NCBI GenBank assembly: GCA_003864495.1
Contig: ML133423.1
Coordinates: 417,575-481,574, forward strand
Length of the DNA stretch: 64,000 nt
Direction: 5' to 3'
DNA from: Nemopilema nomurai
Lineage: Eukaryota > Cnidaria > Scyphozoa > Rhizostomeae > Rhizostomatidae
Shown: positions 41,307-64,000 of the stretch, one piece after another
Position numbering within the stretch: position 1 is the stretch's first letter
How the letters are laid out: each line of letters starts with the position of its first letter
Position numbers and translations under genes: made by a program
The notes under the pieces: model-generated
Told to the model about the DNA's origin: nothing
Seen by the model: the letters and a program-made list of their open reading frames with translations, nothing else
Database searches by the model: none

Positions 41307-41738
41307 TTGCAAATATATCTAATTTCAGAAATTTTGGTAGATGGATTAATTCAGAGCATAGAAAATTTACTCAGGATTAAAGCAAAGGATACCTGCTACT
41401 GCTATATGTATATTTCATCTCGGCCTCTTGAACGCATGATTAAACTTTTAATGTTCCTGGGGTTCCTTTTTCAGACTGTTTTAGAATCGATCAGAGCCGA
41501 AGAATATTGTGTAATACATAAACAAGTTGGAATTCGTGGAAATTGCAATGTACATTATGATGCAATTAATCATATGCTTCCTCGCGAGATGTACTTATTT
41601 GTTCGCAACATCGTGATAAGTTACTCTCATCTCTTCTCGAGTTTTATTTCATTGTTACTGGCGTCTCCTCTTTGTTGCAACTATCTACGCAATAATACTT
41701 GGAACCCTGGAGGGGAATCCCACGGGCTTTTGTCCTAA
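41307..41738 (+). other. Unassigned 143-codon open frame
   Basis: A stop-free stretch without an ATG until about residue 34. It contains a good acceptor-like site (GGTTCCTTTTTCAG ending at about 41474), followed by a polar segment (TVLESIRAEEYCVIHKQVGI). It ends just upstream of the TATA box of the secreted-protein gene, which argues against it being part of that gene. No homology is recognised. Confidence 0.2.
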
Positions 41739-41765
41739 GAATGATGACCTAAGCGCTGCACCCTC

Positions 41766-41772
41766 TATAAAA
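41766..41772 (+). promoter_or_regulatory. TATA box of the secreted-protein gene
   Basis: TATAAAA lies 53 bases before the start codon at 41819, so transcription would be expected to begin near 41796 and give a very short leader. An ATG right after the TATA box (41773) would not be transcribed. Confidence 0.65.
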
Positions 41773-41818
41773 ATGGTGCCAATGAAAAGAGATTCACTGC
41801 AGTTTTCAGCACCGTCAG

Positions 41819-42648
41819 ATGCTCAAAATGCTCTTCTGGTCTGGTCTGGTTTTTCTTCTCTTGTCGAGCTTGGTCGATGGACTAGTTTTGCCAGAGAAAA
41901 ATTATACTAAAGGTAAGATTTAGTTTCACTGTCTCCTTTTCCTTATTTCATGTATTGATTTTTACTTGCAATTTTTACTCACAACAGGTCTCTGAAATGC
42001 TTTCACTTCATACTTGTGAGAGCAAACAGTTTTTGAATAATCTGATGGGCTCAATTTTGTTTTCAAATAGCCCATTATTGTTTCTTTAACACTTTTTCGT
42101 GCCCTAAATATATTGAAAATCAACACCATTTTATGTATGCTACCAATAGTGTATAGCATCGCTTGATAAGCTCACTTGGTTGATCTTTATAAGCTCATTA
42201 GATCGCCAGCATTAAATCTCAGGCTAAATACTTATAGCGAATACTTTTCTCCGCAGGCGGGATATTAGGCGTCGACGTGGACTGCAGCTGCGAAGGAGAC
42301 ATACAGTTTAAACTGGCAGTAAGAACAAGAGCCGATGGAGCAGACATAAGTAATTTGCACATGCTGATTTGCAGGTCTTCTTGGTACAACGAGTGGTGCT
42401 TAAAGAATGATACAAAGTTTGTTACAAAGGACTGCTCTTACGACCGTAAACTAGTTGGACAGGATGGTCACGCTGCAGTCTGTGTTTTTGGTAGAGGCGC
42501 GGTTGGTGCACTGAAGACAAACAGGAGCAATTGGCTTTATGACACATACAGCGTGAAGGTGGTTGGCGTTGTCAATGGAAATGAAGTAGCCTCGAGAAGT
42601 GTCGCCATATCTCCATGGGTAACAACCATGACCTGCAAATGCCTTTGA
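41819..42648 (+). CDS. Small secreted eight-cysteine protein, two exons, family unknown
   Basis: Exons 41819-41912 and 42257-42648 join in phase 1 (donor GGTAAG, acceptor CTCCGCAG) and give 161 residues. The first 21 or so (MLKMLFWSGLVFLLLSSLVD, then G) form a signal peptide. The mature part has eight cysteines at 41, 43, 70, 79, 91, 107, 158 and 160, with CxC pairs near both ends, and potential N-glycosylation sites at N28, N82 and N120. There is no transmembrane segment after the signal, no GPI-like tail and no dibasic processing ladder. The even cysteine count and spacing suggest a compact disulfide-bonded extracellular domain. I do not recognise the family. A TATA box at the right distance and an AATAAA at 43102-43107 frame it as a short independent gene. 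It could be a structural, immune or venom-type protein; nothing seen decides between these. Confidence 0.8.
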
Positions 42649-45056
42649 TTCCTGCGGCCTAGGGAGGCGGTTTTTGCTAAGTCACTCTTTTTAGCCTAAA
42701 CACCATTGTGTGACTAGTACAAACATAAGAGCAACAATCATAGCCGAATTACTCATATATTACTAAACAAACATTACTCGCATTCTATGTAAGACAAGGG
42801 AATCATTTGACTCTATGTTCTTTCGCAAAATAATAACCATATGATTCATTAGCTGCCAAGCGTTTATGGTCAAGACAGTATCTCGTAAAGATCGGGAAAA
42901 CTTTTAAGGGGAGTTAAATTAAAATTTTAAAGCAAGTCAAATGTGGTTTTTTAAGTTGTTGGATACACTTTAGCATAAAAAATGTAAAAAATTCGACAAT
43001 GCAAAGTTGTATTGGAGCGTTTTAGCAACCCTGTTCTTTTTTTCGTGCGAATAGCAATCTACTTTGTTGTTCTTCATTTGAATCAAATTCTTAATAGGCA
43101 AAATAAATGTTACTCTAAAGTTTACTGTTTTTATTTGAAAAATGTTCGACACACAATTTCTGAGACAGTCTATAGGTAAACGAAACATAATGAACAGAGT
43201 CAATATGATGAGACTCTAATTGAGAGGTTTCAGAAGAACCGCGCATTAGCCTCAGTCACACGAACTGAACTTTTCACTGAGCCCAGTGGTAGCACCAGCT
43301 TTTTACCACGTAGGAAACGACCCTTGGTTCCCAACAAATGTATTTCAATTTACGGTTGGGAATGAACGTTATTGCCTCAAACATGGAGCTGCGGTGCAAG
43401 CTCTCTAGAATTCGTGTTACCTGTTTATAAATAAGTTGCCCTGTGACGACGTTTGCTCACTTTGATTGTTGCTGCACGAGAAAGGGGAAAATCTCTTTGA
43501 CCAAATTTCTTTTTAAATCAGATGTGGGTCAAGGTTGCCTCAAATTCTTTGGACCCCTGGGTGGTGGAAATATGCCTACGTAATGCCCTATCAATCACTC
43601 GCATAGAAGGGGTGTCTTTTATCCACGTGTTTATTGTGAATTTATACGTGAATTTTCATGCCAATGTATAGCTCGGTATATAGGACGCAACGCACTACGC
43701 AAAGGAGGTAGGAATGAATCCAACAGCATGTTCCCACGAGCATAAGGACAAAATCCTCAGCAGAAGGAGAGACGCGACATCGCAATTGCTACACATACAA
43801 TGCCCAAATTGTGTGTGGTAAGGCTACAGGTCAACATTTCTTAGGCAATTCAAATTGCGCCAAAAAATATGCATACAAGCCACATCGTCTTTCTATCTAA
43901 TGGTGTTGGAGTTGTAGGTAGTAGGTATAGTACAGTATTTATATTTGGTGTACTTGGAGTCGTTATCTAATAGTAGGGAGATGGCATTAATTCACTTGGA
44001 TTCTTTTAAAAGAAGGTGTTACATTCACTTGGGTTCTGATCATGTAATTCGCAGCCAATTTTTCACTCGTTTTCAACCTTCCTGTGTTTTGTGATCACCA
44101 AAAGGCTATTTATTTTGCCAGCTTTTGGCTATTTTCTGACGTTTGTGGCTCTCGTGCAAAGTTTTCTCGGCATTCACGATCACGTTTACCTGATATCTGT
44201 TACGAATATGGAACTCGATGGAATTGTTGACAGATTTTATTTCTGGCTGTTTGGTGGTCAGTAAAGTTGATCGACCCTGAACATTCCCTAAGATGAGCCT
44301 GAATTGACGAATCCTTAGAGGATGAAATAGTTTAAAAATATGTTTTCAATATTATCAAATACTTTTTTACCACAAAAGCAATGAAAAGCGTTCTTTTTGG
44401 AATCATATTCAATTCCCTTTGAGATACTTATAGTCATTTTCTGACATGTTGCTGTTTTAACCGTCGATTTTGCATGCATGTCGAAAACTTACAGTGGACC
44501 AAAACTTGCATACAGTATTGCATTCGTTCAACTGAATGACCAAGAGGAATGCCTATCATCGAAGTATTGTTGTTGGCACTAACTGCTCTTCCAAACCTAG
44601 AGAAATGCCTAATTAGGAAACTCTGTCCACTTCACTATTTTTTTCGCTTTTTCCTTCTTCCAGTACAGTTGTCTCTGTTTCATGTTTCATGGTTTGACAG
44701 CCTTGCTTATAATTTGCTGTTGAGTGCAAATGCTCAATGTCGATAGTCATACAGCTGCGTAAATGTTTGTTATTGTATTCAAAAGTATCGAGATTTGCCT
44801 TTAATTTTCGCATTTCCCATTCTAAAAGGAAACAGATTCCAATGTCTATTCGAAAGTTCTGCCCTCTGGCCTCTGAACTTGTTTGGTACACTAATTTTAC
44901 TACTTTTGATGATATCAGCATAGCTTTTCAAACAAGATGCTTATTGGGAAACCACATAACCGAAAACCCCAAACGCGCGAGCCTACATTCACGAAATCAC
45001 GCTATGAAATTTGCCGATTCACAATTTCACAGTCCAAAAAGCTCAATCTAGCTAGC
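42649..45056. other. Intergenic region after the secreted-protein gene
   Basis: Apart from AATAAA at 43102-43107 I see no supported feature. Open frames here are short and AT-driven. A TATATA-like box near 43675 (GGTATATAGGAC) has no obvious gene after it. Confidence 0.5.
43102..43107 (+). terminator. Possible poly(A) signal of the secreted-protein gene
   Basis: First canonical AATAAA after the stop at 42648, 454 bases downstream. It is plausible for a 3' UTR but not proven. Confidence 0.35.
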
Positions 45057-45465
45057 TACACGTTTCTTTTTTTATAGGAAACCTAGCTTGGATCCTAGTA
45101 CTAAATGTTTCTTAAAAGTTTCTTATTTTGAGATAAGCATTTAATATCAAATTTTGCGCCTTCTCATGCATATTAGCTGTAGTAAAATTTATAACACAAC
45201 AGTAAGATTCGATATCGTATCTCTTGTTTATTATTCTTATGGAAAAAGGGGTACCTTTTATCGAGACACCCGGTACAGTGTGCTTAAATTGTTGTATTAT
45301 TTTCGTATTATTACCGAGACACACGGTATGTATTATTTTCCGGCTTAGAAAGTCATCTTATTTTTTGGAGTTTCTTAAAAATTTTGATTTAGTTCTAAAA
45401 ATTCCTTAAATTTTTGGGGCTCTAGTACTAGGTTTCTTATAAACCGGTTTCTTATAAAACGTGTA
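45057..45465. mobile_element. MITE copy C, diverged
   Basis: Left end TACACGTTTCTTTTTTTATA and right end, in reverse complement, TACACGTTTTATAAGAAACC form inverted repeats related to copies A and B. The interior carries TTTCTTA words where A and B have TTCCTTA, so this copy belongs to a sister subfamily. It is again bounded by TA and has no transposase. Confidence 0.7.
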
Positions 45466-45612
45466 TTTTTAATCACCTGAAAGGTATTGGAGGGTTACAC
45501 GCTTGCAAACTCTGAAGAGGGTCGAAAAAAGTACATTTACATCATTTATTTGCATTGTGAAGTGATATAACTACGGTGCTCAATAAACTCTGCATCTATC
45601 TAGATAGATTGG

Positions 45613-47067
45613 CAGGGGCGTAAATATTTGGGGGTGTGTGGGGTGTGACCCCCCCCCTCCAATAATCGAAAACCCGCATTTTGTCGGGCAAACGCCAGAC
45701 AATATGTTCGCAAATCCGCAACTATCGGGTAAAATAAAACAGTAATCGAAAAACTATTTGTTGATTTCCCGCTTTGTCAAACAGCTTTGCCTGAAAAAAG
45801 GTGGTGCTTTGCTTGACGAAAGGTGATGTTTTATCCAACAAAAAGCGCTGTTTTTCCCCAACAAAAGGTGATTTATTCTCCTAATAGCAGGGCATTTTTA
45901 ACATACTGAGTGGTGGGGAAATTGCTGGGCCCTACGAGTTCCTCCTCCACTGATGAGAAAAATGCTACATTTGCCCAAAATGTCGGCCATTTTGTGGCCC
46001 TTAGAGATAAAAGTAACCGCTGTTTCAAAAGGCTGGTAACAAATTTGTGGGCACGATCGATGCTGATAGCAATCTTTATATCACAATATTTCTCATTCAT
46101 CCACTTTGTAAGTCGATCCATTGCTTAATTTACCAAGAACTTAGTGTTTCCTTACATTTTTCAACCATACGCAGGCTGGTAGCCTTGAAATAAATATATC
46201 CCGTTGTTTCTCGTGTTTTGAGCCCATTGTTAGCATAATGTCCATCTGTGCTGGTAGTGTTTCTTGCTGTCAACAAATAAGTCCCCACCCTTGAGTAAGC
46301 CCCCACCCTCGAAGAAGCCCCCACTCGAATCACAATCTGAAGCGCCAAACCGAAGAGTTATGTGTCGTTTCCTATGTCATTTCTGGTAGTGTATAAGTGT
46401 GGGCCCTTTAGAAAAATTCCCCACCATTCAAAAATCCTTAATAGATGCCCTGCCTAATAGGTTCTGTTTTCAGCAAATTGTAGGTTTTCTTCTATTTGAT
46501 GCCGTTTTGTTGTTCAAATACTGTCGTATTTCTTCGTCAATATTTTGAGTAAATCAATATTTGGAGTGACTCCACCAGCCTAAACACCTATTAGCTAACC
46601 CCTCTTGAAAACTAGTGTCGGTTTTTGCGACCCAGTAATACATTTTTCATCATCCATCAGCCATCCTGGATGCCACGATTTTACCAGTGTCTGGACGACA
46701 AAACCCAATCGCTTATTTTCGAAGGAACTTTGATGAAATCATCTACTGTTAATAGTCGATTACAATATTGCCATTACAATATTTTACGAAAGGAAGTTAA
46801 CACGACTGAATTGCAGCTTGTCTAGTCGTGAATTGATCTTAGAATAAACACTGATTGACATATGAACAGCAAGGTATTGACTTATGGTTGAAAGGACAAT
46901 AGACAAACGAAACAAAAATGCATAGAAATATCAGATAATTACAAATACAACAAATTTCATAACGGAAGGAACACCGCGAAGGCTTCTCCCAAAACAGTGG
47001 CGAAAATGTCGGGAAAAATCTTATATACACCCCCCCCCCCCAAAGAAAATTGCTAGTTACGCCCCTG
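45613..47067. mobile_element. hAT-like non-autonomous DNA transposon with 8-bp target-site duplication
   Basis: The element starts CAGGGGCGTAA (45613) and ends TTACGCCCCTG (47067), a perfect 11-bp terminal inverted repeat. Both ends continue into G/C-run segments (TTTGGGGGTGTG on the left; a C run then AAAG on the right). The octamer TAGATTGG flanks it exactly on both sides (45605-45612 and 47068-47075). An 8-bp duplication with CAGGGGCG-type ends is the hallmark of hAT elements. The 1,455-bp interior shows no transposase. It ends 190 bases before the proposed SRPK start codon. The intact duplication suggests a fairly recent insertion. Confidence 0.88.
46277..46329. repeat. Three-unit 18-bp repeat inside the hAT-like element
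   Basis: Units of the form AAGTCCCCACCCTTGAGT, AAGCCCCCACCCTCGAAG and AAGCCCCCACTCGAA. Together they make a GC-rich internal patch of the transposon. Confidence 0.7.
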
Positions 47068-47257
47068 TAGATTGGGGTCAGATTGATACAAAACATTAGA
47101 CAATTTATTCAAAAGTTCTAGATTTCAGCAAAAGTTCTACCTTTGGCGCCAATCTTGCTGCACGGAAACGAGTCCCGTTCGTCAGGCCTCTATTTCATAT
47201 TACTACTCGGTTGGCGGAGAAATAGGACATTTTGATGTTTTATAATTCTCTATAAAG

Positions 47258-64000
<16,743 letters not shown>

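Larger units (their letters stand above)
37528..41818. other. Intergenic region between PXK and the secreted-protein gene
   Basis: No gene is confidently recognised in 4.3 kb. It holds the possible PXK poly(A) signal, a CpG-containing inverted repeat near 39331-39413, a minus-strand open frame with a signal-peptide-like start (40725-40997) and a plus-strand open frame (41307-41738). Base composition becomes less AT-rich around 39330-39500. Confidence 0.5.

Noticed and set aside
44549..45051. Overlapping ORFs of 65-104 codons on both strands
   Set aside because: No splice context, no recognised motif and low-complexity AT-driven composition; treated as chance.
45873..46128. ORFs inside the hAT-like element as transposase remnants
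   Set aside because: Neither strand shows hAT transposase motifs such as the C-terminal dimerisation region; lengths are near chance.

Overview
The window is nuclear DNA from a multicellular animal. Genes are cut into many short exons (about 30-200 bp) with GT..AG introns of roughly 0.2-6.6 kb. Three conserved metazoan genes lie head to tail on the + strand: a dynamin-related mitochondrial/peroxisomal fission GTPase (DNM1L/DRP1 type), a PX-domain pseudokinase (PXK type) and an SR-protein kinase (SRPK). The DNA is AT-rich by eye and carries tRNA-derived SINEs, MITEs and minisatellites. Protein similarity to human looks like that of an early-branching or invertebrate animal, for example an anthozoan cnidarian. 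That taxonomic guess is inference; no marker gene in the window settles it.

Layout. 1-1984: possible tail of an upstream gene, then intergenic sequence. 1985-18123: complete DRP1, 23 coding exons, 712 residues as assembled by eye. 18124-22276: intergenic, with two copies of a TA-flanked MITE. 22277-37527: complete PXK, 20 coding exons, 540 residues; intron 1-2 holds no recognised gene, intron 2-3 a tRNA-derived SINE, and intron 15-16 a decayed PIF/Harbinger transposase. 37528-41818: intergenic. 41819-42648: two-exon gene with a TATA box for a small secreted protein with eight cysteines, which I do not recognise. 42649-47257: intergenic, with a third MITE copy and a 1.45-kb hAT-like element bounded by a perfect 8-bp target-site duplication. 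47258-64000: SRPK, cut off by the window edge in the kinase spacer. Its introns hold a 2.2-kb, 40-bp-unit minisatellite with a 120-bp higher-order period and a second, 15-bp-unit minisatellite with a 180-bp higher-order period.

The three large genes act in separate pathways: organelle fission, endosomal sorting with phosphoinositide binding, and splicing-factor phosphorylation. Nothing in the sequence indicates that they work as a unit. All exon models were built by hand from reading frame, splice consensus, phase continuity and remembered family motifs; no alignment was run. I saw no bacterial, viral, CRISPR or operon-like system. The unusual content is repeat architecture, an enlarged acidic loop in DRP1, the orphan secreted protein and an unsettled SRPK 5' end.
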